Assembly: GCA_013398615.1 (NCBI GenBank)
Contig: VZSR01001685.1
Location: 30,281,556-30,345,555, forward strand
Reading direction: 5' to 3'
Length of the DNA: 64,000 nt
DNA from: Brachypodius melanocephalos
Lineage: Eukaryota; Chordata; Aves; Passeriformes; Pycnonotidae
Part shown: positions 51,095-62,416 of the stretch, in pieces
Layout: the number at the start of each line of letters is the position of its first letter
Position numbering within the stretch: position 1 is the first letter of the stretch
Notes under the pieces: model-generated
What the model was told of the DNA's origin: nothing
The model's database searches: none
The model's input: only the letters and a program-made list of their open reading frames with translations
Position numbers and translations under genes: made by a program

Positions 51095-54000
51095 GTGAGC
51101 GGGCTCGGGGCACCGGGGGGCCGGCAGGAGCCCCGATGAGCAGGGGAGACTCTTCTTTGTCTTTGTCCCTCAGGACCCGAGCGCTGGCACGAAAACTACC
51201 CGCTGGCCAAGGGCGACAAGCAGTCGCCCATTGAGATCAACAGCAAGGACGTGCAGCACGACTCCTCTCTCTCCTCCTGGCACGCCAGCTATGACCCCGG
51301 GGCAGCGAAGACCATCCTGAACAACGGGCGCACCTGCCGCGTGGTCTTCGACGACACTTTTGATCGATCAGGTCGGTTTGGATTTTTTGGGAGGGTTGTT
51401 AGGAATCGAGGTTTGCAAAGCGCCCGGTATCAAAAAGCATCCTTTAGTATCCAGCCTGTGCAGGCCAGCAGAGAAAAGTCACTTGGGAACGTAAAAAAGG
51501 TGGTCCTGGAGTTTATTCTGGTGGATCTGAAGTGGGACAGGAAGGCTGTTAGATGCAGGAGAGCCCCTGAAATACAGACTCAGCTGGATGGTGGACTTCT
51601 CCCCCTCTCACTTCCTTCGACACAGACACCACATCTTCAGGTTTTATGTAAGGGGCAAGAATGGTGCCCAGAGGGGTTTAGAATGCTCTGAGGCACTTTG
51701 TAAACAAAAAACTTCTATATACATTTCTATTGACTGTGATCTTCTGCATGGTAATTCTTCAGGTACTTCAGAGCCTGAAAAAGTTATGAAAATAGCATTT
51801 ATGTAAAAAGCATCTTATAGTTTCTGGAAAACTATGAAATGGCTTTGTTATTTAATTGAGAGAAGCAATCTCATATCACTAAATCAAATTGTTCAGAACT
51901 CGATTGCAGAGCTCTATCTGTATGGCTCTGGATGCAGATAGGCAACAAGTGTCAAAATGAATAATAAATTCACAATATCATATAATGCAAAGACATCTCA
52001 AAAGCATGCAGTATTGATTGGTCCTTCATCAAGAAGGAAAGCAATCAAATGAATGGAAAACAGTTGCTTTCCTTTGTATTTCTGTGCATCTGTTTGGATG
52101 GCACTTGTACTGAGATTTTGTTCTTTGTAAGCTATATCACTACTGAAATCTATCCATAGTACATTGAATAATCACTCTCCTTCTTGTTTATCTTGATGAG
52201 CCCCTTGTTTCCTTGGATTTCTTTATTTATCGTTACAGCTATTTGTTATTGTTCCGTGTCTCTCAGATGGAATCTCAACTATTTAGGACCAGGACTATCT
52301 CTAAGTTATGCATTGTTATGGTCCTTTAGTATTTATTACCACAGTTTCTAAACAGTGGTCTCATAAATTGCACTTTTATTACCATAGAAACACACAATGG
52401 TCTGGACTGGAAGCAACCTTAACGATCATCTAGTTCCAACGATACCCTCATCACCACCTTCCACTAGACCAGGTTACTAAAGATGCATCCAACCTGGCCT
52501 TGAACATTTCCAGGGATGGAGCATCCACAGCTTCTTCAGGCAGCCTGTTGCAGTGCCTCACCAACCTTACAGTAAAAGATTTATTCCTAACATCCAAAGT
52601 AACCATATTCACTTTCACTTTGAAGGCTTTCTTCCTTGCCCTATCACTACCTGTCCTTGTAACAAGTTCCCTTTATAAGTCAGAGTGCTCTTCCAAAAGC
52701 TCTGCATAAAATGAATGCCATGACTGAAAGCATGGGGAGGAAATTGGTAACAAACATTTTCACATGGTGGCTCTATTCTATCTTCTTTACAGCTTCCTAA
52801 AGGCTGAAATGTTTTAGGCTGCTCAAGAAGTTGTCTGCCCAAGGAACAGTATTGGAGAAAGATCCCAATTTGGCCAAACCAGCAGCAGCCCTTGGTGCAG
52901 CACTTCCTCTAAATCATCTTCCCTCCACTCTTCCCTGTCTCTCCCCTCCTGATCACCTCTCTTGTTTCTTTGGGCATGCAGTGTGTACATTCACTCCCGG
53001 CTGCCCTTACTTTCTGCAGGTTGCTGGACAGTAATTTAGGACTCAAGTGTTTCATAGGCACATGTCTGATCAGAATCAAATACAATGCTTGACAGTTCTC
53101 AAAGACCATGAGGAAGAATTCTGTTGACATTTTATTACCTTCTTTTGTTGGCCTCTGCAGTGCTAAGAGATGAGGATAAGTAGTAGTCACTGATTCCATT
53201 TTAATTGGAAAAAGAAATATAGTTGAAGATAATTTTTTTTCCAATCACATGGAAAATCTTGAATGTTAAAAAGATTTGGTTTTATGCTAAAGAAATTTGT
53301 ATACTGTTACGAAGTGCTGTTTTCAAGTGTTTCACAGTATTTTAGCTCTGGAAAGGGCCACCTGTAAGAAATGAGTGGTAAATGAGTTTCCAAATCTGAC
53401 ACTGATTCAGCTTGTAAATGTAGGTAGATCACATAAATTCAGCTCCTACCTCCCATTGATTCCAGTGTGAAATGGCAACCAAATACTTTTGAGGAGTTGG
53501 GCCTTAGATTCTATGCCTTTTTTTTGTACTGTATTTGAAAGTGAAATAATAATATTAAAAATATTTTTCCATTGAAGGCTTCTAAAGAAGGTTTACTCAA
53601 TATTACTCAATGCTATACTCAGTTATGATTATTTATGTATGAACAAAGTAAAAAACTAAGAGGAACTATATGTTTAAGTCTCAACAGTGCTTTTTTTCTG
53701 GCCCTCTCCTTGATGGTTGTGACACCTACCAACTAAAAAGAGAAACTGCAAAGTTAAACCTCTTGTTCTGTGTAGGTATTCCAACTTGTAGGATATCAGG
53801 AATTCATTTGAGACCATTGGCAAAAGAGGATTTCAATGTTAACTTTGAACTTCAAAGCTATTGGTAGAAGTTCAAACTTGAATGCTATTTAAACAAGGCT
53901 TTCTGGCACTGCAGTTGTGAACTACATTATCAGCTTTCTGTGTAAGGAAACACGACTCATTCCAACCTTAGGTAATGAATGAAAAATACATTTGAGAGCT

Positions 54001-57000
54001 TATCCTCTAAGCAATCTCTGCTCAAAAGAATCTCCATGCTGAAAGAGCAGGTGTGATGTTTTGAAAGTCAGAGTTGATGTCAACTGTCAGACTGATGCAT
54101 GGTCAGCATTATTTGGCGAAGCACAGCCGAAGTAACAGCTTCTTAATTTCTCTTGTTGGTGGTTCAAGAACAGTTTTCTAAGTCGCTTGACCTAAACTTT
54201 ATTGTCTTCCCTAACTTCCAAGAAATAGATTTTTTCAAAAAATTTTATTTTTTTAGAAGCAGCTAACTATCTGTAACCATTGTTTAGTTCTCTGACCTGT
54301 AAAAGTATGCCAGTCATGGACTGGAGGTCCTTTTCGAAGCACCTTTGGGTTAATTTGATGCTCTAATGCCAATCTTTTTAAGAAGGGCCCTTTCTTGACA
54401 AGAATCACCCCCCTTCCTTCTCCATACGAGGAACCGTAGTGTGTACACTTGCCAGGAGAAAAGAAGCTTGTTGGGCAGCTGGGATTTGATTCTGTGATTG
54501 ATTCATAGCAGCTCCCACAGTTTTCACATCAAACAGAACTCCTGACGACAGAATTTAGTCCCTGCCACGCAAACTGGCGAATGTTGTGGGTGCCTTTCGA
54601 TGGAGCTGTCGGAGGGGAGCTGCGGAGCGTCCCTGCGGTGTGGTGGCGGGTGCTATNNNNNNNNNNNNNNNNNNNNNNNNNNNNNNNNNNNNNNNNNNNN
54701 NNNNNNNNNNNNNNNNNNNNNNNNNNNNNNNNNNNNNNNNNNNNNNNNNNNNNNNNAGCTGATCAGGGTGCTGTGCCGTGTCCCCGCAGTGCTCAGGGGG
54801 GGCCCGCTCACCGGCGCCTACCGCCTGCGCCAGCTGCACCTGCACTGGGGCTCCTCCGACCACCACGGCTCCGAGCATGTCATCGACGGCGTGAAATATG
54901 CGGCAGAGGTGGGACGGATTCTTGTGTTTTGTATAGCAGCATTCACCGCTGACTGCGATTTGACTGATTTTGCATCTGAACGCATTAACCATTCTCCCTC
55001 TCGAAAGTATTTAGCCACTGTTTTTTCTCCGCCTGTGAAACTTGTTAACGCTGCTTAGCATGCGGTGGGATAAGTTGCATCTGCCAACAAATGTATCCCT
55101 GCAAGCATCTACTAACATGGATTACTTTCCTTCATGCCAGAGTTTTTGCTGGTGTCTTAGAATGTTTTAAAAATATTTGCGACAAAGCAATCTGTTATTT
55201 CCAAATAGGAAGATCTGCTGAAATTTTTTTGGCTTTTAGTCCTTTCTGGTATAGCTTGAGTTACCAAGCTAATTTCAGAAAGAATAGAAAAACTCATTAA
55301 AAGCACATTTGATAAGCTGACACTCAAAATTAGATCCATCTTAAAACTGATTCAGAGTACGTTTTAGTTCCTGAACATCTCTGCTTTAAAATAGCTGGGT
55401 TTATTTTCAGGAACCACAGAAAACATAATATTTGGGTTTTGTTTGGTTGGGTTTTTTTTAAATGTAAACCACTGCAGGGCTGTTGTCCTAGTTTATTAAA
55501 ATTCATGAATGCTTTAGGCCCTGAAGACTCCTTGGGGTCCTAAATGTAAGTGAATTAACTATTGATGCTACAGGATTTCTAGCAAAGGCTTCCCCCTTCC
55601 TCCACCTTATCTGAGAATAGGCTCAAAACACATACCTATGCCCACAAAAATCCTGCAGTAGTGTTTCCCTGCCTTCCACCTATACTCTCAAGGCCCAGAC
55701 CTTGGAGGACCTTTGCCCACCTCTCACAGGACAAAACTGAGGCAGACACTTTCAGGGTCAATATGCACAAACATTGCAGAGATGACTGTGGGTGAGGGCT
55801 CAGGAATTTTTCTCCTGTTCCTTAACCACAGCCAATCTTTGTTAGTGTTCTACTTTCTGTGGCCAACAAAAGAGGAGAAAAATCTGCTTCCTCAAACTAT
55901 TTCTTGGCTAGTTCAAGCACAGACTTTTTGTGTTACTTTTGTTAGCAGTACTCATGTATTTGTTGACAGGAGAAAAAAGCCTGGAATATATGTACTTCAG
56001 CTACATTGCAACCAAAGATATATGGTTGCTCCAACTTTATCCTTAGCATTAAAATCCTTATCTAAAGAGAAAAGAGAATAGATTCATTTATATTCAGGAC
56101 AATTTTTTTTTTTTTTGTTATCTTAAACAAACTTTTTAAAAAATATTCCCCCCCGTGCCCCATATGACTGTGTTCCAGATGCTCCTTAATCTGAGATTAC
56201 ACGCTGCTAGTTGCAGCATTTGTAGCTATATGCATGAGCTAGAGATTTTCTGGACAGAGATGGAAAAATTTGAAATATGTCCTGAAAATACAGCATTACT
56301 GAAAGTAGACATGAGAAAGAAATGCCAGATTTTATTGATCTCCACTGCCTTCCAGTACAATGTGCTGAGAGGAGTAAGAGATACAAACCAATAATGTATG
56401 CACTACATAGAGTGCAGTGTAAATTCTTGAGCTGACATCTGCATAACCTGAAGATCTAAAAATGTGCATGTCAGTAGGTGCATGTCAGTAGGTGTTTCAT
56501 GCGCTGCATGTGTGCATGTCACGTGCTTAGATTAAACTATTTATAGTTGCATTGTCTGATATTGTGTGGTATTCATTTTCTTTGTCCTATGCTTCAGTTA
56601 AATGCAGAGCAATGTTTTATGGAAAGCATGAGCATATAAAAGCATGGGAAGAGCAGTAATACTTACTTGGGTTTTCTTTTCCATGTCCAGTCCTTTACTT
56701 ACTGTGTACCGGAATCTTTTCTTAATTTAATTTAAAGTGAAGATTGACAATTTCTTGTGTTTATAACTGAGGTTTAATTGATTTTTAGTTACATATGGTG
56801 CACTGGAATCCAAAACACGGTAATTTTGCTGGAGCTTTAAAACAACCTGATGGTGTAGCTGTTGTGGGCATTTTTCTAAAAGTAAGTGGAAAACATTCAA
56901 TCTTTGTAATTTTCTGTATTTTTCTTCCTTCTCTAGTGCCAGGGATAAAGTTACCTTTGTTTTTTTCTGCAGCCCTTTCCTGTGGTGTGCACTGGGTGAG

Positions 57001-60000
57001 GAGGAGGGTCTGCATAGGCTGAGTGTTTCCTCTCATCTTTTGTCTGCTAGCAGGTGTTGTATCTGCCTGTCAGCAAGGTTATGTTGGCTGATTCCCTTCT
57101 CTGGTCTCCTGTTTATTCCCACACAAGCTGGGAATCAATGAGTTCAATGAACCTACTCCAAAAAGAAAGAATTGATGGTAAAATAAGATCACTCAACATT
57201 CTAACCTTGAAATACAGAAAATTTAAAACAAAGTAATACTTTGTTTAAAATACCAGTATTTTCAGATTGATTTTTTATAAACTCAACAAAAGAAAGTAAT
57301 CCTTGTATCAAATCTGTATGTGGTCTAGAACACTGAGAAATGCAGACAGGAACACAGCCTAAAAGTGATAAATTACAGAAACTTCAGTCCTTTTAGCTGC
57401 AGGTGGGCATTTCAGCTTGAACACACCATCAGGGAATAGGTGTCCTTTTATTGTTTTATCACTACTAAGTGGCATTTGTACAAGCAAGAGCAAGTGGATG
57501 TAATTAATTTTGCTACAGTGTCCCTGGACAAGCTAGACACAGTGTCATTTTAATTCTATTACACTGTGAGCCAACCTGACCTTTTGTGGTTAGTCTAAAT
57601 TGAAGGTCAGCACCTGTCCAGATTCTCCCTTATGACTATGTCCTTCAATTATTCTTCCTTTGTCATTCCTTTTGGTCTATTTTGGGCTAAAGTTTTATGT
57701 TGTAAAACACAGCAAAGCACACCACTATATTCCTATTAACCATGCTAAGGTCAGCTAAAAGGTCTAGAAAAGTAAGCAGTATCATTGTCTTCTCTGGCCC
57801 TCTTGCTCTGTTTCCTTTTTGCTCTTTGGTGAAGGAGCTGTTGTTTTTCTCTGCATTCATCATGTTCCATTACTGGGTTTTGGATACTACTACAACAGGA
57901 TTGAATTATCTTCTGAGGAATTGAAGTTAATCTGTTTTGGAACAAGACGTGACAGTAACAGTACATTTTACACACACTGCCTTTACTCTTCTGGGATGTC
58001 AAAGATTTTGGAAGTGCTAAATGTCATGAACACAAGCAATAAAGTGACCCCATAGCTTGAGGTCATCTAGACATGAATTTGCCATGTGTCTTACATCAGG
58101 TCTGATCTGACTGTGTGTGTGCTGCAGAATGAAGTGTCTGCAGGAGCCACAGCCCTTCAGGCCATCCAGACTTTGCCAAGAGCTCAGACGTCTCACAGTG
58201 GCTGTGGGTTGCTTTTGAAGCAGGAGCCAAGGGTTAAGCCCTGGGTAGTGACACAGAGTGTGCAGTCCATTCCTCAGACAGGAGTGATGCCTTGTAGGGT
58301 CCTTCAACACATGTTCAGATTGCAAAACAAGCCACTGGAGTCTGCTATTTTGGATGTTCTTTGAACACATGTAATTTTCTGTCAGTCTCTACTGGATTCT
58401 CTGAGACTGGTGCTGCCTAATGTGACAGATGGGATGTGCTGAATTTCTTTCAAATACTGTGGAACATGATGAAAAAGATACAGCATTTGTGCTTTGCATT
58501 GTAGGTTGGAAACACTCCCAAACCAGAGATGAAGAGAATTCTTGAAGAAATTGAAAACATTAAGACCAAGGTATCAAAACTATTTTTTTTTTTTTTTGTG
58601 ATCTAATGTAGCTGGAAAACCACAGAAGCAGGCATTAGTAGTCCAAATTAATATTTTGGCATCATTTTGATGCCAAACAGTAGCACCAGAGATAATACAT
58701 GGGACTGTGGAGCAGGATATTTTCTTTTGCTTAATTAAATATTTAACTCCTCACTTCTGCAAGTATTCTTGTTGCAGATGATTTCTTAATCAATCCTTGC
58801 ATACACAATTGATAACATTATTAGTGCTGATCTGTAAAAAATATGCCAGTGGGCCAATATAAAGAAGAAATTAAAAACTTTTTGAATTTAAGGACGACAA
58901 TAGCCAAAAAAAAAGCATATAACAGAGTCAGCAATTTAGTTAGCCTAAAATGAGAAGAAACTAGTAGGAGTTATGGAGCAGACTCCCAGTCAATGTAAGA
59001 TTAAAATGTTATTAAAATGAGATTAAAAATGTTATTAGTTTTGAGAAGGATTTATATTATTTATAAAGGAATTTATAAAAGGAATTACATGGCGCAATTT
59101 CTACACCAGTCCTAAATTCTCTCTTCCTATAATACTAGCACAAATAGCATTGCAAATATATTCTAAACTGTTTTTCAGTTTAATTAATGTTCTAAGGCAC
59201 CAGTCCATACCTTTTGCATAGATACAGCTGCTGGAGAGAGTTATTTGCAGAGAACAGCAATATTGCATCTACTGTCATTTAGCATTATCATTTACAGTAA
59301 ATTTAATCTCTAGGTATACTTCAGCAATTCTACTTCATGATAAACTTTATGATTCTAATAATGCTCAAAGTCGTTGTTCTTTTTTTTTTTTCTATTTCAC
59401 CTTGAACATGCCACCAGATCACCAAATTTGCAGGCATTTTCTTGCAAATTTGCCATAATTCCTTGTAAATTTAATGTATGTGTGTACTGCCATTGATGTG
59501 CAGGTCTGAGCCTGAAAGCTCTTCTCTCCTTTGTAAGTCATATTAATTTTATTTTTTCAACTCAGTTTTCAAATGCAATTAAGTTCTTCCTGCTGAGGGA
59601 ACTGAAGGTTATTTTTTTCACCTTATCCATGCCCCCGCCTCAATGTGTCAATGGTATCTCTTTTGATGGCTTTCTCTCATAATGCCTATATCTTTTCTTG
59701 GCCATTTGCATGTTGCAGTTCTGGAAAAAGCAACAGTTGAAGTTAAGCACAGGAAGATAAGTGGATACACAAAGAACCACTTGTTGCATTTAATCTCTTA
59801 TTTCTTTTCTGCCATCACAGACATTTTCCAAGATTACTTATTTTTCAGAAAGATTAATGGGTGATATCACTGGTGTATTTATCACACACGCAGTTTCAAT
59901 TGCTCTGATGCATTACAGGCAGAGGAGTTTCTTGGTCACTGTACTGTATTCACTGAAGAAGCACAATTTTGTGAATTTATTTGCAAATTCATATTGAACT

Positions 60001-62416
60001 TACAGAATAATCTTTTCAGGAAGATATAATTGGAGTCACTCTTTCTACTCTTAATTTGTGCAAGGAGGCATGGAAACAATTTCAGCTTCTGCCACTCACT
60101 TCGTTCTAATCTAGAGAAGATTCTCCTTGATAGAAGAAGGAAATAGGAATAATATGTCTTCCTTCCCAGAGCTGTATCCAAAATATCAATAGAGAAGTGA
60201 ACTGCATTTCCTCAGTGAGTTTTGGTTGCCCAGAGGGAACAAGGAATACTCATCGCAGTCCTGTGGAGTTACTATCCTATTTGGTGGCAGACTTAGCAGG
60301 AAATATTGTCTGATGTCTGCTTTCTCCCTTGCCTGGTGGTAATCACCTCGACTTGTAAGATATTTAGGACCCAGTACTCTTAGAGGAAATATTTTAATTT
60401 TTTACTAAGCATAATAGTGCCAGCAAAAAGACTGAGAACGTCACCATGAAAATATAATTAGAGCACAGTCTTGGGAGGAGAGAGGTGGAGGTTTAAATTC
60501 CCCCAGATAGAAGACAAGGCTGTAATAAATCTTGGATAAATGCCTGGCCACTATCCTGTTGGATAAAAAAGGTAACAGTTCCAGCAGTGCCACAGGCTGT
60601 AACTTTTATCCCAATGGCCCAAAATCAAACACAATTTTGATAATTCCAGACTAGAAAAACGTAAAAATTAATTTGCTTTGATCCCACACAATTCAGCTTG
60701 TAATTTCTTTTAATTTATTAATGTAATCAAAATGTCAGTTATTATTAATTGCTGGGAAAGTGCTTGACAGGAAGAAAAGATTGATTTCTTGCATGAATCT
60801 TGGTATTTAATTACTTCCTTAATAATAACGTAGATACTGATGACTTTTAAGGTGCCTATCTTTGGAGTTACTGCAGAGAAATTTTTTGTTTCCCTAAGGG
60901 GAAGGAGGCTCCTTTCCTGCACTTTGATCCTTCAATTCTTTTCCCCAAATCTCGGGACTACTGGACATACCACGGTTCGTTCACCACACCTCCCTGTGAG
61001 GAGTGCATCACTTGGATCCTCCTGAGGGAGCCCATTGAAGTCAGCTCAGACCAGGTAAACTCCAGCCAGTTCTGCTGCTCCTGCACCAGCCCTCAGCAGT
61101 GCCTCAGTGTGTCAGTGTGATGATTTGCAAGCCCTGTGTTACCTTGCCCCTTTTGGTAGGGAAAGCTTTAGCTGTGGACAGTGGGAAACTGCCTGCTGAA
61201 TGGACTGTTGGAATGGGCTGTAAAACTGACCCTGACAATCAGGTGCTCTTGCAGGACATTTCCTGGAACAGCCTCAGCAGTGGTGTTCTTGGGATCCAAG
61301 GCAGAAGATCCCAAGAAGATCTTCTGCTAAGGCAGAAGTGTCCCTGAGCCACAAAATTCAGCCATCACAGCAGCCTCAGTTCATTCTATGCGCTTTACAA
61401 TTAAGTGGCATTATATTTTGCTGGTTTCCTGGTTTAAGAAATTGCTGGTCCAGACCTTGACTTCTTAAAAGATGTTAGTGAGAAAGATCAAACAACCTAC
61501 AACTTGCAAAGCTGAACATTCACACAAATTAATGTACCATTGCATTCACATAGCGCAAACGTGCATTTACAGAGGAAAAAAAAAGCACATCTAGATAAGG
61601 TGACGTTTTTAGTTCTTGTGTCAAAAATTTCCGCTATTTATACCACTTTCTGCTTCGGCAATACAAGTCAGAGTATATCCTTTCTACTGAAATGGCTGTT
61701 TTCAAAATAGATTTATTTTGCATTTGGATGAAAGGGTAACAATTAACAAAGCAACACTGAAATTAAGTTAATTTGAATAACAGCAGCTGAGTGCTGAATT
61801 CATGATTCAATTTAATAATCCAGTTGGCGTATCTCTGCCTTACAGATCAAAATACAAACTTCTGCACCAGCTTTTTCTATCACTGCCTTGCACTGGATCC
61901 TCCTTCAGAGATAGCTGTATTTTCACAAGATATTTGCCTGCAGTCCAGCTTCAGAGGGGTCACAGTAGGGCACTATTCTTTTTCCACACTGTGGGTGTGA
62001 ATCAGAAAAAAAACAAAAGAAGCCCAGGCAAGGGACAGATGATGAACTGTTCTGTGGATGAAGAGTGTGAAAATCCACAGAAACAGTGCAAGCTCCTGGG
62101 CTGCAGCAATCTTTATCAGTAATCTCAGTATTGTTGATACACAATACTGTCAATGTTTTGAGACACAATACTGACACAACTGTCATTGTGTGCTTGTCGC
62201 TATACAAGAAAATTCCTTTTTCATCTCAGAGCTTCTTCTGGGCAGTAAGGTCCACAGTGCTTCCACATGGACACTTGAATTCTTCTTTCCTTGCAGATGG
62301 CAAAGCTCCGTAGCCTTTCCAAGAACAATGAGAATGAGCCCGTGAGCCCTCTTGTTGACAACTGGCGCCCACCGCAGCCTCTGAAGGGCAGGATAGTGAG
62401 AGCCTCATTCAAGTAA
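51058..62416 (+). CDS. CA3: Carbonic anhydrase 3, complete seven-exon gene
   Basis: Cytosolic alpha-carbonic anhydrase III, in mammals an abundant, slow, sulfonamide-resistant isozyme of skeletal muscle and fat. Coding exons are 51058-51094, 51174-51371, 54790-54908, 56789-56881, 58505-58570, 60899-61054 and 62297-62416, totalling 789 bp, or 262 residues plus stop. Every intron is GT...AG and phases match the family. The start ATG has a strong CACCATGG context. Zinc ligands are His94 and His96 (LHLHWGS) and His119 (LHMVHWN); Glu106 and Thr199 are present. CA3 markers are Phe198 (GSFTTPPCEEC) and Arg67 (GRTCRVVFDD); position 64 is Arg where human has Lys. The C-terminus VRASFK is identical to human CA3. 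One extra residue sits near the N-terminus and one in exon 5. Cys183 and Cys188 are replaced by Ile and Ser. A 100-base gap lies in intron 2. Confidence 0.94.
51095..51173 (+). other. CA3: CA3 intron 1 (79 bp)
   Basis: Very short GC-rich intron from GTGAGC to a pyrimidine-rich CCCTCAG acceptor. Close to the minimum size for a vertebrate intron. Confidence 0.92.
51174..51371 (+). CDS. CA3: CA3 coding exon 2
   Basis: 198 bp, the canonical size. It encodes GPERWHENYPLAKGDKQSPI, EINSKDVQHDSSL, and ILNNGRTCRVVFDDTFDRS. Arg64 replaces the proton-shuttle His of CA2 and Arg67 is a CA3 hallmark. Ends in phase 1 before GTCGGT. Confidence 0.96.
52387..52700 (-). repeat. CR1 LINE 3' end fragment
   Basis: Reverse-orientation CR1: GGAAGCAACCTTAACGATCA, CCTTCCACTAGACCAGGTTA, CAGGGATGGAGCATCCACAG, GCAGTGCCTCACCAACCTTA, CCTGTCCTTGTAACAAGTTC. 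Well preserved for a CR1 fragment and lacking the 5' coding part. Confidence 0.93.
54657..54756. other. Assembly gap (100 N)
   Basis: Exactly 100 N, a conventional placeholder for a gap of unknown size. It lies 33 bp upstream of CA3 exon 3. Flanks are GC-rich, which suggests an unsequenced GC-rich or repetitive segment. Confidence 0.99.
54790..54908 (+). CDS. CA3: CA3 coding exon 3 (zinc ligands 94 and 96)
   Basis: 119 bp from a CCCCGCAG acceptor to GCAGAG before a GTGGGA donor. It encodes VLRGGPLTGAYRLRQ, LHLHWGS with zinc ligands His94/His96, and GSEHVIDG with catalytic Glu106. Third codon positions are nearly all G or C (35 of 39). Confidence 0.95.
54909..56788 (+). other. CA3: CA3 intron 3
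   Basis: 1.9 kb intron with no recognised transposon. It has a tandem GTGCATGTCAGTAG duplication at 56464-56491 and a T run near 56103-56116. Confidence 0.85.
56789..56881 (+). CDS. CA3: CA3 coding exon 4 (zinc ligand 119)
   Basis: 93 bp (31 codons, as in CA2 and CA3), starting LHMVHWNPKHGNF with His119 and ending GIFLK before GTAAGT. VHWNPK and ALKQPDG are CA3-like. Only 7 of 31 third positions are G or C. Confidence 0.95.
56882..58504 (+). other. CA3: CA3 intron 4
   Basis: 1.6 kb intron. Short overlapping frames on both strands near 58017-58370 resemble no known protein. Confidence 0.85.
58505..58570 (+). CDS. CA3: CA3 coding exon 5
   Basis: 66 bp encoding VGNTPKPEMKRILEEIENI followed by KTK, between a GTAG acceptor and GTATCA donor. 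At 22 codons it is one longer than the usual 21, with no frame change. Less conserved than the other exons, as usual for this surface region. Confidence 0.9.
58571..60898 (+). other. CA3: CA3 intron 5
   Basis: 2.3 kb AT-rich intron with poly-T runs near 58583-58597 and 59380-59390. No transposon recognised. The acceptor is a T-rich TTTCCCTAAG. Confidence 0.85.
60899..61054 (+). CDS. CA3: CA3 coding exon 6 (Phe198/Thr199 loop)
   Basis: 156 bp, the canonical length. It encodes GKEAPFLHFDPSILFPKS, DYWTYHGSFTTPPCEECI and TWILLREPIEVSSDQ. Phe198 and the PPCEEC motif are the strongest CA3 signature. Ile183 and Ser188 replace the two cysteines of mammalian CA3. Donor GTAAAC. Confidence 0.96.
61055..62296 (+). 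other. CA3: CA3 intron 6
   Basis: 1.2 kb intron. Contains a 9-bp-stem hairpin at 62126-62149 (CAGTATTGT/ACAATACTG). No transposon recognised. Confidence 0.85.
62297..62416 (+). CDS. CA3: CA3 coding exon 7 with stop
   Basis: 120 bp from a CCTTGCAG acceptor to TAA at 62414-62416. It encodes MAKLRSLSKNNENEPVSPLV, DNWRPPQPLKGRIVRASFK. It has the same number of residues as human CA3 exon 7 and an identical C-terminal VRASFK. Confidence 0.96.
   Translation: MAKLRSLSKNNENEPVSPLVDNWRPPQPLKGRIVRASFK

Larger units (their letters stand above)
50600..51400. promoter_or_regulatory. CA3: CpG island spanning the CA3 promoter and exons 1-2
   Basis: Abrupt change from AT-rich to very GC-rich sequence with frequent CpG (for example GCGGGGCGCTCCCGCCGCAC and GCCCCGCGGCCGCCCCC). 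It ends shortly after exon 2. The long antisense open frame through it reflects GC-rich composition, not a gene. Confidence 0.9.
51372..54789 (+). other. CA3: CA3 intron 2, with CR1 and assembly gap
   Basis: 3.4 kb intron holding a minus-strand CR1 3' end (52387-52700) and a 100-base N run at 54657-54756. Sequence flanking the gap is GC-rich, unlike the AT-rich middle. Confidence 0.9.

Noticed and set aside
54555..55058. Open frames crossing the N gap on both strands
   Set aside because: They are open only because N codons are not stops. The real coding part is CA3 exon 3, which ends at 54908.
58017..58370. Overlapping 92-residue (+) and 117-residue (-) open frames in CA3 intron 4
   Set aside because: No family resemblance and no exon-like splice context fitting the CA3 frame.
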